NCBI RefSeq assembly: GCF_019219075.1
Contig: NZ_JAHUWJ010000006.1
Span: 310,001-374,000 of the forward strand
DNA: 64,000 bases
Direction: 5' to 3'
From: Chitinophaga sp. sic0106
GTDB taxonomy: Bacteria; Bacteroidota; Bacteroidia; Chitinophagales; Chitinophagaceae
The translations under genes and the position numbers were made by a program. Position 1 is the stretch's first letter; the number at the start of each line of letters is the position of its first letter. The notes under the pieces are model-generated. The model worked only from the letters and a program-made list of their open reading frames with translations. It was not told the origin of the DNA and ran no database searches. Below, piece by piece: positions 54,861-64,000 of this stretch.

Positions 54861-56498
54861 ATGTTAGACAGTCTTCCTCCCGGAACACAGCAGGACACAA
54901 ACCTGGTATCCTTTAAGGTGTATGTCAACGGTAGCCCGCTGAGCAATGAAATACTCGTGACGCAGATCATCGTCAGCAAGTCTTTCAACAAAGTGGCTTC
55001 CGCCAAAGTAGTGCTGCTGGACGGTTCATTGCCTGAAAGGGACTTTCCGCTGAGCGCAGCAACGCTCTTTAAGCCCGGCAATGAAATTACCATTCAGCTG
55101 GGCTACCAGGGCGATGCTGAAACCGTTTTCGAAGGAATCATCGTAAAGCATGGTATTAAGGCTTTACAGCAGGGGCATGCGGTGCTGATGTTGGAGGCAA
55201 AGGATAAGGCCGTGAAGCTGACAATGGCCAGGAAAAACCGCTATTTCATCAATAAAACGGATAAGGAAGCTATCGAAGAACTGGCGAGTGCACTACAACC
55301 GGATGTAGACAGTACCAATGTAGCACATAAACAGCTCGTGCAGTTTGATGCTACCGACTGGGACTTTATGCTCACCCGCGCTGAAGCCAACGGTATGATG
55401 GTGTTTACAGATGATGGCAAACTATCGGTTAAAAAGCCGGATACCAGCTCCACACCTGTGGTTACCGCCACATATGGCGATAATATCTATGAATTTGAGG
55501 CGGAAATGGATGCCCGCAGGCAGGTAGCCGGTGTTACCAGCCAGTCCTGGGACTTTACCAAACAGGAAGTGGAAGCTTCTGAAAATGGTAGTTCATCTTT
55601 TTCCGACAATGGGAATACCTCTCCGGAGGAACTGGCAGGTGTCCTCGAAGCAGAGCTGCTGCTTAACCACAGCGGTCACCTTACCCAGGAACAGTTGCAA
55701 GGCTGGTCGGATGCATATGCCATGCGCAACCGCCTTTCAAAGATCACGGGCAGGGTGCGGCTCGAAGGGAATGCAGCCATCAAACCGGGTACCCTCATTA
55801 CATTGGATGGAGTAGGAGACCGGTTTAACGGTGATGTATTCGTTACCGGGGTACTCCATCAATTCGATGGCAACTGGCATTCGGATGTGCAGTTTGGCTG
55901 GCAGGACGACTGGTTCTACAAAAAAGAAAATGTAATGGATAAACCGGCCTCCGGACTATTGCCCGGCGTAAACGGTTTACAGATAGGTGTGGTGCTGGAT
56001 GTGGATGATCAGGAAGATGGAGGTCAATATCGGGTGAAAGTTCATGTGCCGCTGGTAAATACCGGCAATGAAGGCATCTGGGCCAGAGTGGCAACACTCG
56101 ATGCCGGACCTGACCGGGGCGTATATTTCCGCCCGCAGCCCCAGGATGAAGTAATACTGGGATTTCTGAATGATGATCCCCGGGAAGCCGTTATCCTTGG
56201 ATGCCTTCACAGTAAGGACAGCCATAAATCACCACTGCCGGAACAACAAGGGGCAGAACAGTATGGCATCGTTACCAAAGAAAATGTGAAACTGATTTTC
56301 GACGATACCAACAAACGCCTCACTATGTCTGTCAAAACATCTTCCGGCGAAAAATCAGTGGTACTCAACAACAGTTCAGGCGCATTGGAAATCAAAGATG
56401 AAAATCAGAATAAGATCAGCATGGACAGCAGTGGTATCACCATTTCGGCAGGTGCCGGCAATGTCACTATCAAAGGCGTTCAGGTATTAATCAATTAA
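54861..56498 (+). CDS. eCIS spike protein (VgrG-like, Afp8), 545 aa
   Basis: N-terminal gp27-like part (VSFKVYVNGSPLSNEI, then a segment beginning VLMLEAKDKAVKLTMARKNR) and a C-terminal gp5-like OB-fold and beta-helix (VHVPLVNTGNEGIWARVATLDAG with QPQDEVILGFLNDDPREAVILG, in parts). A trimer would form the central spike on which the PAAR tip sits. It is 20 bp after the LysM gene and 10 bp before the PAAR gene. Confidence 0.95.
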   Translation: MLDSLPPGTQQDTNLVSFKVYVNGSPLSNEILVTQIIVSKSFNKVASAKVVLLDGSLPERDFPLSAATLFKPGNEITIQLGYQGDAETVFEGIIVKHGIKALQQGHAVLMLEAKDKAVKLTMARKNRYFINKTDKEAIEELASALQPDVDSTNVAHKQLVQFDATDWDFMLTRAEANGMMVFTDDGKLSVKKPDTSSTPVVTATYGDNIYEFEAEMDARRQVAGVTSQSWDFTKQEVEASENGSSSFSDNGNTSPEELAGVLEAELLLNHSGHLTQEQLQGWSDAYAMRNRLSKITGRVRLEGNAAIKPGTLITLDGVGDRFNGDVFVTGVLHQFDGNWHSDVQFGWQDDWFYKKENVMDKPASGLLPGVNGLQIGVVLDVDDQEDGGQYRVKVHVPLVNTGNEGIWARVATLDAGPDRGVYFRPQPQDEVILGFLNDDPREAVILGCLHSKDSHKSPLPEQQGAEQYGIVTKENVKLIFDDTNKRLTMSVKTSSGEKSVVLNNSSGALEIKDENQNKISMDSSGITISAGAGNVTIKGVQVLIN

Positions 56499-56508
56499 AC
56501 ATTCAGTT

Positions 56509-56808
56509 ATGCCCGCAGCAGCAAGAGCAGGTGATAATCATACCTGCCCCATGACTAATCCGCCACCGGCAAGTACACCGCATACCGGTGGTCCTATTAT
56601 GCCGCCAGGTACGCCCAATGTAATGATTGGGGGCATGCCGGCAGCTACAGTAGGTAGTATGTGTACCTGCGCAGGTCCGCCGGACAGTATCGTAAAAGGG
56701 TCAGCCACCGTGATGATCGGCGGTAAACCCGCTGCCAGAATGGGCGACTCCACCGCACACGGCGGAAGCATTACAGCCGGCTGCAACACTGTATTAATTG
56801 GCGGATAG
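56509..56808 (+). CDS. eCIS PAAR-repeat tip protein (Afp10-like), 99 aa
   Basis: A Gly/Pro/Ala-rich protein with two PAAR-type repeats: MPAAARAGD at the start, VMIGGMPAATVGSM, SATVMIGGKPAARMGDSTAHGG and TVLIGG. Conserved His/Cys (HTCP, CTCAG, TAHGG, GCN) could bind the Zn found in PAAR tips. It forms the point of the spike. Confidence 0.95.
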   Translation: MPAAARAGDNHTCPMTNPPPASTPHTGGPIMPPGTPNVMIGGMPAATVGSMCTCAGPPDSIVKGSATVMIGGKPAARMGDSTAHGGSITAGCNTVLIGG

Positions 56809-56840
56809 CCGTAAACGTTAACACCCAGAAACTCATTCAA

Positions 56841-57257
56841 ATGGAAACAACAGATAAATCTTTCCTTGGTACCGGCTGGAACTTCCCGCCAACATTCCGA
56901 AGGGAGTGGTACGGCGAGGAAATGGCCACAGGCGAAGATGCTGTCCGTAACAGCATCAAAATCATCCTCAATACTATCACGGGTGAAAGAGTGATGCTGC
57001 CTAATTATGGCTGTAACCTCCAATCCCATGTGTTTGATCAGATGAACGTCCCGACCGTGGCCATGATCGAAAAAATAGTGAAGGATGCACTGGTTTACCA
57101 TGAGCCCAGAATAATTGTAGAGAGCGTGGTGGCTACCCCTTTTCAGGAAGATGGCCGCCTGGTGATCACCGTGGAATACACCATCATCACCACAAATACC
57201 AGGTACAATTATGTCTTCCCATTCTACATGAAGGAAGCCACCAACATCGTACCCTGA
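56841..57257 (+). CDS. eCIS baseplate wedge protein (gp25/Afp9-like), 138 aa
   Basis: Family motif ERVMLPNYGCNLQSHVF is present, with EYTIITTNTRYNYVFPFY near the end. Gp25-like proteins form the first sheath-like ring in the wedge and start sheath assembly. It follows PAAR in this operon; in Afp it precedes it (Afp9-Afp10). Confidence 0.93.
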   Translation: METTDKSFLGTGWNFPPTFRREWYGEEMATGEDAVRNSIKIILNTITGERVMLPNYGCNLQSHVFDQMNVPTVAMIEKIVKDALVYHEPRIIVESVVATPFQEDGRLVITVEYTIITTNTRYNYVFPFYMKEATNIVP

Positions 57258-57314
57258 GCATTCATAAATGACTTACCGCACTGCATTAACCTGCAGCAGT
57301 AAAATATTTTTCAG

Positions 57315-60300
57315 ATGAGTAATTGTCATTGTCATACAGAAGTTACCCGTGATGGCTCAGGACAGCTGGACCGCTTCCTGGCAGCCCTGGACCCTTCCTA
57401 CGCGGCCGTCGATGGACGCAGCATAGAAGACCTCCTGCTATTCGCAAAAAAATTGGCTGAACAGCTGCGTTTTTATGATGTGCCGGAAGCGGAAGGCGGC
57501 GGTGATACCCCTGGTACCAAGCCTGGCTGGGTGGAGTTTTTCCGCCGCGATATGGCCGTGCTGGCAGCCGCTGTCAGCTCTTCCAAAACAGAGGCAGTGA
57601 AAGCTACCTATGACCAGCTGCGCGCCACGGTGGATAAAACCCCTGACCTGAATAATTATGAAGCGCTGTTTAAACCCATCGTAAGCATGATGGTGCTGAT
57701 GGATGAATGGTACACGCTTGCTATTCCGGGAAATCCGCTGCAGACAGACTTACATCTGCTGATACAATCCACCCTCAGTGAACAGGTTAAGAAACTGATC
57801 GCCTATGCAGAAGGCTATCGCACCGTGGATGTAAAGAAAAATATTACGATCGATTTCACGGATATTGAAAACGACGAACTCTGGAAAGTGAATGACCCCA
57901 TTGATGCAGATAACTCTATTTATGATGGGGATACGCCGGAAGAAATGATCCGGAATGCCTCCCTCTATATCGATGATATCTTCCTTAGCTTTTATGGCGG
58001 CTTGCAGCAACTGGTCAATAACGGAGATGCCTATATGCAGTTTGCACTGAAGGAGTTTCCTTCCCACCAGCCACATATGGGTTTATTTATTGCATTCCTG
58101 CAGTTGTTTCGCCTGGTACAACAACAGGCCAATGGTATCACCGGCCGCATGCTGGATTTCTACTATCGTGACGTACTCCACCTCGAAGAAAAACCATCCG
58201 TACCCGATCGTGCACACGTGATCTTTGAACTGGCAAAAGATGTGGTTTCCTATCCGGTAGATCCCGGAACTGCGCTCAGCGCAGGAAAAGATGCCGGCGG
58301 AAAGGAACAAACTTATTTCACCACCGAAGGCCTGGTCGTAAACCAGGCAAAAGTAAAAGAACTCAAAACTATCTATATCGATAAAGATCCGGATGAAGGA
58401 GAGGAGCGAAACAAAATGGTTCGCACCATTTATTCCCGGCCAATGGCCAACTCTCTCGATGGTTACGGCGCCCAATTCCTTGATAAATATCCGCACTGGC
58501 CTACATTCGGACAAGGGCCAACCGTAGTACAGCAATACAGCGAACGCATCTGCCGCATTCTGGATCAACCTATTCCGGAAGAATACCGAAATGATAAAAC
58601 CAGTATCGGCTTTGCGGTTGCATCTCCACAGCTTTTGCTGGAAGGTGGTCGCCGCTTCCTGATTATCCAGTTCAACGGACTGAATAAACTAATAGATCCT
58701 GAAAACAGAGTGCCGTCACAACAACCATTCAAGCTGTATTTCAGCGGAGAGAAAGAATGGCTGGAAGTGAGTATCAAAGATAGCTATGGCTTGCCTACTG
58801 TGTATGAGGCATTGATGAGCACTGGAGTTTTTCCTGATTCCACACCGGAATATCCGGCATACTGCCCATATAAAACAGCCACCGGTGGTTATTATCTGCT
58901 GGTCAACATTCCGTTACAAGCCCCGGCGGTGGTAGGTTTTAAAAAGGATGTATATAAGGATTATGCATTCAATACAACTTTTCCAGTGATGCGCATCATG
59001 CTGGACCCTGAGCTGAACCTCTCTGCATCGGATTATCATGACATGGTGGCTGATAGCTTCTCCATCGAAGTAAGGGTAGGGTCTTTGCGAAATCAGTCAA
59101 ACCCTAATACCAATGAGCTAATGCATCCTTATTTTGATGGATTGAAAAAGCTGGTCATCCAGAATGATTATGGTATTCAGGCCAGTAATAAACCTTTCGA
59201 TCCATTCACTTTATATCCCGTGCGTGGAAAATCGTTTTATATAGGTAGCGAGGAGGTTTTTAATAAGGAATTGGATGCACTGGGTGTAAATATTGAACGT
59301 ACCGGCGATATGGCTGGATTAAGTTCCAATGCTGAGGTAGCCGTAAATATATTGCAGGATAAGCAGTGGAAAAGGCTTGCCACCCAGGAAAACAGAAATG
59401 ATGGCGGATTTAATCAGATTGAGCTGAGCCACGACATCCTTCAGTTGTATACACCTGAATATGGTAATGGAGCTCCTTCTCAATTAAGCTTCTACAGAGA
59501 TCCGATTCTTCCAGTGAGCGCCTGGGATACGAATACCATCAAGGGCTTCCTGAAAATCACCAATATCTATAATCCGTCAGCCGGTGGGGGAGAGTTTCCG
59601 CCACCACCACCGCCACCGCAGGAAATCGCCGCCTTACTGGAAATTTCCCAGGTATCTGTTTCCTATGTAAGCCGGCAACTTAGCCTGGAACGTGGCATTG
59701 ATCAGTTCTTTCACGTCTATCCTTTTGGTGTGGCCGAAATTGAAATGCTGGAAAAACAGTTTAATACCAATGGCGTTTCCACCAACTATAATGATTCGGG
59801 CAACTACCTCGCCAAAGCAATGCTGCAGCGTGGTAAAACACTCGAAGATCCAATTGATGCAGATGAAATCCTGCTCCCACAATTTACCTTTACTGATCCG
59901 TTTAGCAGAGCGTTGGACGAGGAAGGAGGCATGGTAAACAACGAAAAATACCTCGCAGGTGGGAATTTGTCTATCAACCCTAAGCGCAACGACCTGCTGA
60001 TGGCTGAGCTGATGTTGCATGCCACCGGTTTGAGCGACAGCAATCGCCTGAACCAATATTCCGGTATATGGCAGGAAGAGGGCATGTTATTTATCGGGCT
60101 GGAAAACGTAGCACCATTACAAACATTATCCCTGCTGTTTGAATTTGCAGACGGCACCGCCGAAGATGATGAAACCGATCCTCCGCAGATCAACTGGTCG
60201 TACCTGATCAATAATGAATGGAGGCCGCTGCCTGGTGAATGCCTCGTTAGCGACGGTACCTATGGATTTCAAACAACGGGCATCATCAAAATAGATGTGC

Positions 60301-61790
60301 CGCAAGATATCACTAACGCCAGTACGATCATTACTTCCGGTCTGAGTTGGCTATGTGCCAGTGTAACTAACAATGCCAACTGCTTTCCGCATTTGATTAA
60401 TGTGGTAGCCCAGGCTACGGAAGTAACGTTCAAAGATCAGGATAATGATCAGCGCCACTTTGATGCGGCCCTGCCCGCCGGCAGCATATCCAAGCTCTCC
60501 GTGAAAGTGGCCGAGATCAGCAAAGTGGATCAGCCGTTTGCCTCCTATGATGGTAAACATCGGGAAGCAGGCAAAGAGTTCTATACCCGTGTAAGTGAAC
60601 GGCTCCGCCACAAAGGAAGGGCGATCACCAGCTGGGATTACGAGCGGTTGGTGCTGAACAGATACCCTTCCATTTACAAGGTAAAGACCATTCCGCATAC
60701 GGATCCGAATTGTATTTGCTGGCATTCACCCGTGGCCACAAATCCTAATGGGGAACCGCTTTGCTGCGAGCCGCAGCAGGCCCCTGGCCATGTATTGCTG
60801 GTGCCACTGGCTAATCTCAAAAACCGTACGGCGCTAAATCCATTGCAACCTAAAACCGGCAGGCGCACTTTGCTCGAAATAGAGAAATACCTGCAACAGC
60901 GCAGCTCTCCGTTTGTAAAAGTACGTGCGCGCAATCCGCTGTATGAACAGGTGATGGTCGCCTTCCGGGTACAGTTTGTAGACGGCACCGATAAAGGCTA
61001 TTTCCTGAAAAAACTGAACGAGGAAATCGTGCGTTACCTCACACCATGGGCGTTCGACGAAGATGTAGCGCCGGTATTCGGACAAAAAGTATACGCCTCC
61101 GCTATCATCAATTTTATTGAGGAGCGGCCCTACGTTGATTTTATCGCCGATTTCGCCATGTTCGTATGTAAGAAGGATTGCTGTGAAACCGATGTGCCCA
61201 TACGCGGCGAACGTGGCACAAACGACGACGATCTCGGAGAGCAACTGATGAAAGCCCGGAACTGTGATGATGTTGAAGCCGCCATGCTCTCACAAACCAG
61301 CTTTACAGGAGTAGTGGTGGCCGTGCCATCCACACCGAGATCCATACTGGTATCAGTACCTAAGCATATCATTATTCCATACAAAGCAGCCCCGGTACTG
61401 TCGCCATGTGAGCAAAGGAATCGTCCGGCACCAGCCGCGGTTGTGAATGCGGTTGCCACAGAAGATAATTCCAGGTTAAAAGCGACGGCCCCTGACACAA
61501 CTAATGTTGCTAAGGACAATACAGTAACCGTAGCTGCGAACGCGACAAACGATATCACGAAAACAGCCATAAAAGAAAATGTTACAGCTAATATAACCAC
61601 TGGGATTTCCCGGGAACCGCTGACCGATAACACTGCTGCAAATATTGCAGCACTGAGCACCGGAGCAGCACCTGCCGGCAAAACGGACGCAACAGCCAAA
61701 GCCAATGAGGACGCGGCTGCAGCCAAGCCGGCCGCGAAACCAAAGGCCAAAAAAGCCACTACATCTCCCCGGAAAAAACCAAAGCAATAA
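57315..61790 (+). CDS. eCIS giant baseplate-J protein (Afp11-like) with basic low-complexity tail
   Basis: 1491 residues. It has a large N-terminal region, a poly-Pro linker (GGGEFPPPPPPPQEI) near residues 756-770, and C-terminal baseplate-J-like segments (KEFYTRVSERLRHKGRAITSWDYERLVL, in parts). The J-like part ends near ~1350. The last ~130 residues are Ala/Thr-rich and then Lys/Pro/Ala-rich (KPAAKPKAKKATTSPRKKPKQ). Afp11/gp6-like proteins build the wedge ring that triggers contraction. The gene starts 57 bp after gp25. Confidence 0.9.
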   Translation: MSNCHCHTEVTRDGSGQLDRFLAALDPSYAAVDGRSIEDLLLFAKKLAEQLRFYDVPEAEGGGDTPGTKPGWVEFFRRDMAVLAAAVSSSKTEAVKATYDQLRATVDKTPDLNNYEALFKPIVSMMVLMDEWYTLAIPGNPLQTDLHLLIQSTLSEQVKKLIAYAEGYRTVDVKKNITIDFTDIENDELWKVNDPIDADNSIYDGDTPEEMIRNASLYIDDIFLSFYGGLQQLVNNGDAYMQFALKEFPSHQPHMGLFIAFLQLFRLVQQQANGITGRMLDFYYRDVLHLEEKPSVPDRAHVIFELAKDVVSYPVDPGTALSAGKDAGGKEQTYFTTEGLVVNQAKVKELKTIYIDKDPDEGEERNKMVRTIYSRPMANSLDGYGAQFLDKYPHWPTFGQGPTVVQQYSERICRILDQPIPEEYRNDKTSIGFAVASPQLLLEGGRRFLIIQFNGLNKLIDPENRVPSQQPFKLYFSGEKEWLEVSIKDSYGLPTVYEALMSTGVFPDSTPEYPAYCPYKTATGGYYLLVNIPLQAPAVVGFKKDVYKDYAFNTTFPVMRIMLDPELNLSASDYHDMVADSFSIEVRVGSLRNQSNPNTNELMHPYFDGLKKLVIQNDYGIQASNKPFDPFTLYPVRGKSFYIGSEEVFNKELDALGVNIERTGDMAGLSSNAEVAVNILQDKQWKRLATQENRNDGGFNQIELSHDILQLYTPEYGNGAPSQLSFYRDPILPVSAWDTNTIKGFLKITNIYNPSAGGGEFPPPPPPPQEIAALLEISQVSVSYVSRQLSLERGIDQFFHVYPFGVAEIEMLEKQFNTNGVSTNYNDSGNYLAKAMLQRGKTLEDPIDADEILLPQFTFTDPFSRALDEEGGMVNNEKYLAGGNLSINPKRNDLLMAELMLHATGLSDSNRLNQYSGIWQEEGMLFIGLENVAPLQTLSLLFEFADGTAEDDETDPPQINWSYLINNEWRPLPGECLVSDGTYGFQTTGIIKIDVPQDITNASTIITSGLSWLCASVTNNANCFPHLINVVAQATEVTFKDQDNDQRHFDAALPAGSISKLSVKVAEISKVDQPFASYDGKHREAGKEFYTRVSERLRHKGRAITSWDYERLVLNRYPSIYKVKTIPHTDPNCICWHSPVATNPNGEPLCCEPQQAPGHVLLVPLANLKNRTALNPLQPKTGRRTLLEIEKYLQQRSSPFVKVRARNPLYEQVMVAFRVQFVDGTDKGYFLKKLNEEIVRYLTPWAFDEDVAPVFGQKVYASAIINFIEERPYVDFIADFAMFVCKKDCCETDVPIRGERGTNDDDLGEQLMKARNCDDVEAAMLSQTSFTGVVVAVPSTPRSILVSVPKHIIIPYKAAPVLSPCEQRNRPAPAAVVNAVATEDNSRLKATAPDTTNVAKDNTVTVAANATNDITKTAIKENVTANITTGISREPLTDNTAANIAALSTGAAPAGKTDATAKANEDAAAAKPAAKPKAKKATTSPRKKPKQ

Positions 61791-61818
61791 CTATCGATAA
61801 AGCTTAAATCAGGACCCC

Positions 61819-64000
61819 ATGGATGCTCCAGTTTCATTAATAAAAGCAAATCCGCTCCTACCCGCTGAAGATTTTGTAAACCTTCGCAGGCAAGGTGTCA
61901 AACATATCGAAGAACTGTCCAGTGATATCTGGACAGACTACAATTTCTCTGATCCCGGTATCACTATCCTGGAGGCGGTATGCTATGCCATTACAGACCT
62001 GGCATATCGTAACGGCTTTGAAATGGCCGACCTCCTGGCGCCGGAACAGCTCAGCGATGATACCTGGAAGAATATTTTCTACACAGCAAGAGAAATATTG
62101 CATAATGCACCACTTACCATCAATGACTACCGCAAGTTTATCATTGATGTGAAAGGAGTACGCAATGCCTGGATTGAACCAGCGAAAGAATATGAAGTGC
62201 CGGTATGGGTGGATTACAACATGGTGTCGCTGAAAGAACACAACTGCGGATGTAGTGACGATGGTCCGGGTGCAAAACTCTGCTATGGCAGGCTTGGCAC
62301 TATCCAGCAAAGTAATGATCAGATTAAAGAAAACAGGCAGAAGGCCATGGACGCGATGAATGAGCGCTATGCCGTTCTCATGAAGGATATGCAGGTGCAG
62401 GAAGAATTGATCAATAAAAATACGGTGTTGCTGCAGAATCCTGATATCGACCCATATACAAGAGCTACACTGGAAGCGGAAATCGATAAGGCAACCAGGC
62501 AGATAGAAAAAGATAAGGGCATAATGAGTCTGATTAAAACAGCGCTGGAGTTCCTGTATGTCGGAAAAACGCTGGTGCCGCCCAAGATTGTTGAACTGGA
62601 AGGGCTCTACAAGGTCATGATCGCCTATGAAGAAGATGTGCTGGCGGAAGATCAGCGGGAAGAAGTGCGGCAGCAGGTTATTGACAGGCTGCTTAAAAAC
62701 AGGAATCTCTGTGAAGACTTCCTGTCGGTGGATGCCGTGGAATATGAAGATGTAGGCGTGCATGCCGCTATAGAACTCGAGGAAGCGGCGGACCCGGACC
62801 AGGTTGTTGCGGAACTATTTTTTACCATCTATAAATATTTTACTCCTTCGGTGCCTTTTCAAACCATCGAACAGATGCAGGCGAAAGGTTACCTGATCGA
62901 TGAAATCTTCGAAGGCCCTGCTTTGGAACATGGCTTCATCGACAATAATGACCTGGAGAAAACCTCCTTGTACCGCGATATTCGTTTATCCGATATCGTG
63001 AATGAAGTGGCCGATATCAAAGGCATTAAAGCGATCAATTACCTGCATATTCCGGCCGACGAGTCCGATGGTGGCGACGCCCGCGAATATTTCAATGAAT
63101 GGGTAACGCTGCTGGGAGCAGAGCGTAAAATCGCGAGAGTAAAAACAGCCCTGTCGGTTGTCGTTTGCTGCAAGCAACGCGAAATGTTTACCTATAACCT
63201 GGGAAAAGACAGCGATCGTAACCCGGCTCGTATGAATAAACTGTTCGAAGACCGCAAAAAGCTGGAGCGGGCCTATAAATTACAGGGCCAGCAGGTGGAT
63301 TTCAAAGTGCCGGTAGGGGAGCATATGAACCTGGAAGATTATTATCCGATTACCTACTCACTGCCTATGTATTATGGCGTGAGTGATCGTGCAGGGCTGC
63401 CATCTGAGGCGGATCAGCAACGGCAGGTGCAGGCACTGCAGTTGAGAGGTTACCTGGTATTTTTTGAGCAGTTGCTGAAAGAACACCTGGTGCAGCTTAA
63501 CCACCTGCGCGACCTCTACTCATTTGATGATGCCATTCCGCATACCTATTTCAACGGCGTGGTAAATGAGCTGGAGAAGCTGTCAGAGCTGCTGATGAAT
63601 CCAAAAAATCTGCCTGCTGATCAGCCGGATGCCATTGTGCAGGATTTCGCCACCATACTGCAGCAGATTACAGAGTCAAATGACACCTTCCTGGAACGGA
63701 GGAATATTTTCCTGAATCATCTGCTGGCAAGGTTTGCAGAGGATATGAGTGAATATGAAACCATCAATGGATGGATAGCGCCGGAAAACCTGGCAGAACG
63801 AATGATGCACGACAAAAGTCGTGTACTGAAAAACAAGGAGTATATCAAAATCAGCAGCAACAGAGGTAAAGGTTACAACTATACGAAACAGGAAATCTGG
63901 GATACCCGCAATGTGAGCGGCGCAGAAAGGAGAGTAGGCCGGTTGCTGGGCTTCAATAAGATTTCACGCAGGTCGCTTACTCCGGAATCGCTGGTGGTGG
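61819..64000 (+). CDS. eCIS second baseplate wedge protein (Afp12-like), truncated by the window edge
   Basis: The frame is open from ATG 61819 (MDAPVSLIKANPLLPAEDFV) to the right edge with no stop: 727 codons are visible. DFVNLRRQGVKHIEELS and WTDYNFSDPGITILEAVCYAITDLAYR match the early wedge-protein region found in Afp12/gp7-like proteins of Bacteroidota eCIS. A predicted coiled coil lies around residues 170-245. Expected further right are tape measure, ATPase and fibre genes. The minus-strand 61858-62763 frame is a shadow. Confidence 0.88.
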   Translation, partial: MDAPVSLIKANPLLPAEDFVNLRRQGVKHIEELSSDIWTDYNFSDPGITILEAVCYAITDLAYRNGFEMADLLAPEQLSDDTWKNIFYTAREILHNAPLTINDYRKFIIDVKGVRNAWIEPAKEYEVPVWVDYNMVSLKEHNCGCSDDGPGAKLCYGRLGTIQQSNDQIKENRQKAMDAMNERYAVLMKDMQVQEELINKNTVLLQNPDIDPYTRATLEAEIDKATRQIEKDKGIMSLIKTALEFLYVGKTLVPPKIVELEGLYKVMIAYEEDVLAEDQREEVRQQVIDRLLKNRNLCEDFLSVDAVEYEDVGVHAAIELEEAADPDQVVAELFFTIYKYFTPSVPFQTIEQMQAKGYLIDEIFEGPALEHGFIDNNDLEKTSLYRDIRLSDIVNEVADIKGIKAINYLHIPADESDGGDAREYFNEWVTLLGAERKIARVKTALSVVVCCKQREMFTYNLGKDSDRNPARMNKLFEDRKKLERAYKLQGQQVDFKVPVGEHMNLEDYYPITYSLPMYYGVSDRAGLPSEADQQRQVQALQLRGYLVFFEQLLKEHLVQLNHLRDLYSFDDAIPHTYFNGVVNELEKLSELLMNPKNLPADQPDAIVQDFATILQQITESNDTFLERRNIFLNHLLARFAEDMSEYETINGWIAPENLAERMMHDKSRVLKNKEYIKISSNRGKGYNYTKQEIWDTRNVSGAERRVGRLLGFNKISRRSLTPESLVV

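Noticed and set aside
61858..62763. 301-residue minus-strand frame
   Set aside because: Antisense of the second baseplate protein; high in Phe/His/Ile as expected for a shadow.
49782..64000. Prophage or type VI secretion interpretation
   Set aside because: No capsid, terminase, portal, integrase or TssJLM membrane genes; Pvc16-N-type, LysM and DUF5908-like proteins fit an eCIS better.
1..64000. tRNA, rRNA, CRISPR, insertion sequences
   Set aside because: No cloverleaf, rRNA-like, spacer-repeat or transposase sequence found by reading; only short palindromes were seen.

Overview
The window looks like chromosome of a Bacteroidota bacterium of the Chitinophaga type (order Chitinophagales). Several features support this. 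A metallophosphoesterase carries a type IX secretion sorting domain. There is a PorP/SprF-family protein, many signal-peptide-bearing sulfatases and glycosidases, an orphan ECF sigma factor, start codons mostly without a Shine-Dalgarno box, and one sequence matching the Bacteroidota -7 promoter element (TAnnTTTG). No rRNA, tRNA, CRISPR array, integrase or transposase was seen.

Layout. 1-7.8 kb: a gene cut by the left edge, a 1056-residue TPR protein, a membrane protein, a beta-lactamase-like serine hydrolase, a Crp/Fnr regulator followed by a CxxC carboxymuconolactone-decarboxylase-like protein, and a VOC protein. 8.1-15.1 kb: a redox group of a small uncharacterised protein, a Cys-containing membrane protein, a tyrosinase with its copper-binding histidines, a protein with a C-terminal haem-c site, a dienelactone-hydrolase-like enzyme, and a convergent di-haem peroxidase. 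15.2-26.2 kb: a secreted purple-acid-phosphatase-like enzyme, small membrane proteins, an outer-membrane barrel, a large AsmA-like protein, and a three-gene operon (multi-spanning GT-C-like protein, MauE/DoxX-like protein, thioredoxin-fold lipoprotein). 26.4-43.7 kb: an ECF sigma factor, a GH2 glycosidase, an outer-membrane channel-like protein, gamma-glutamyltransferase, a small lipoprotein, a repeat-rich W/Y/G-rich exported protein, three sulfatases, a PorP/SprF protein and an amidohydrolase.

43.8-64 kb is the most interesting part. From 49.78 kb to the right edge runs a compact one-direction operon for an extracellular contractile injection system (eCIS, Afp/PVC/AlgoCIS-like): Pvc16-N/DUF4255 cap protein, an uncharacterised 395-residue protein, one sheath, two tube proteins, a DUF5908-like 53-residue protein, a LysM adaptor, a VgrG-like spike, a PAAR tip, a gp25-like protein, a giant baseplate-J-like protein with a Lys/Ala/Pro-rich tail, and the start of a second large baseplate protein. 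The tape measure, AAA+ ATPase and fibre genes would lie to the right of the window if present.

Immediately upstream sit three tandem paralogues. Each has an HExxH motif followed eight residues later by an Asp in an S/T-I-D-D-x-x-Y-Y context, the zinc signature of M35/aspzincin metallopeptidases. They share a conserved N-terminal segment and a conserved upstream DNA block 35-40 bp before each ATG. A leucine-rich-repeat protein follows directly. The inference is that these are a protease-type cargo module for the injection system. The linkage is seen in the sequence; cargo status is not proven.
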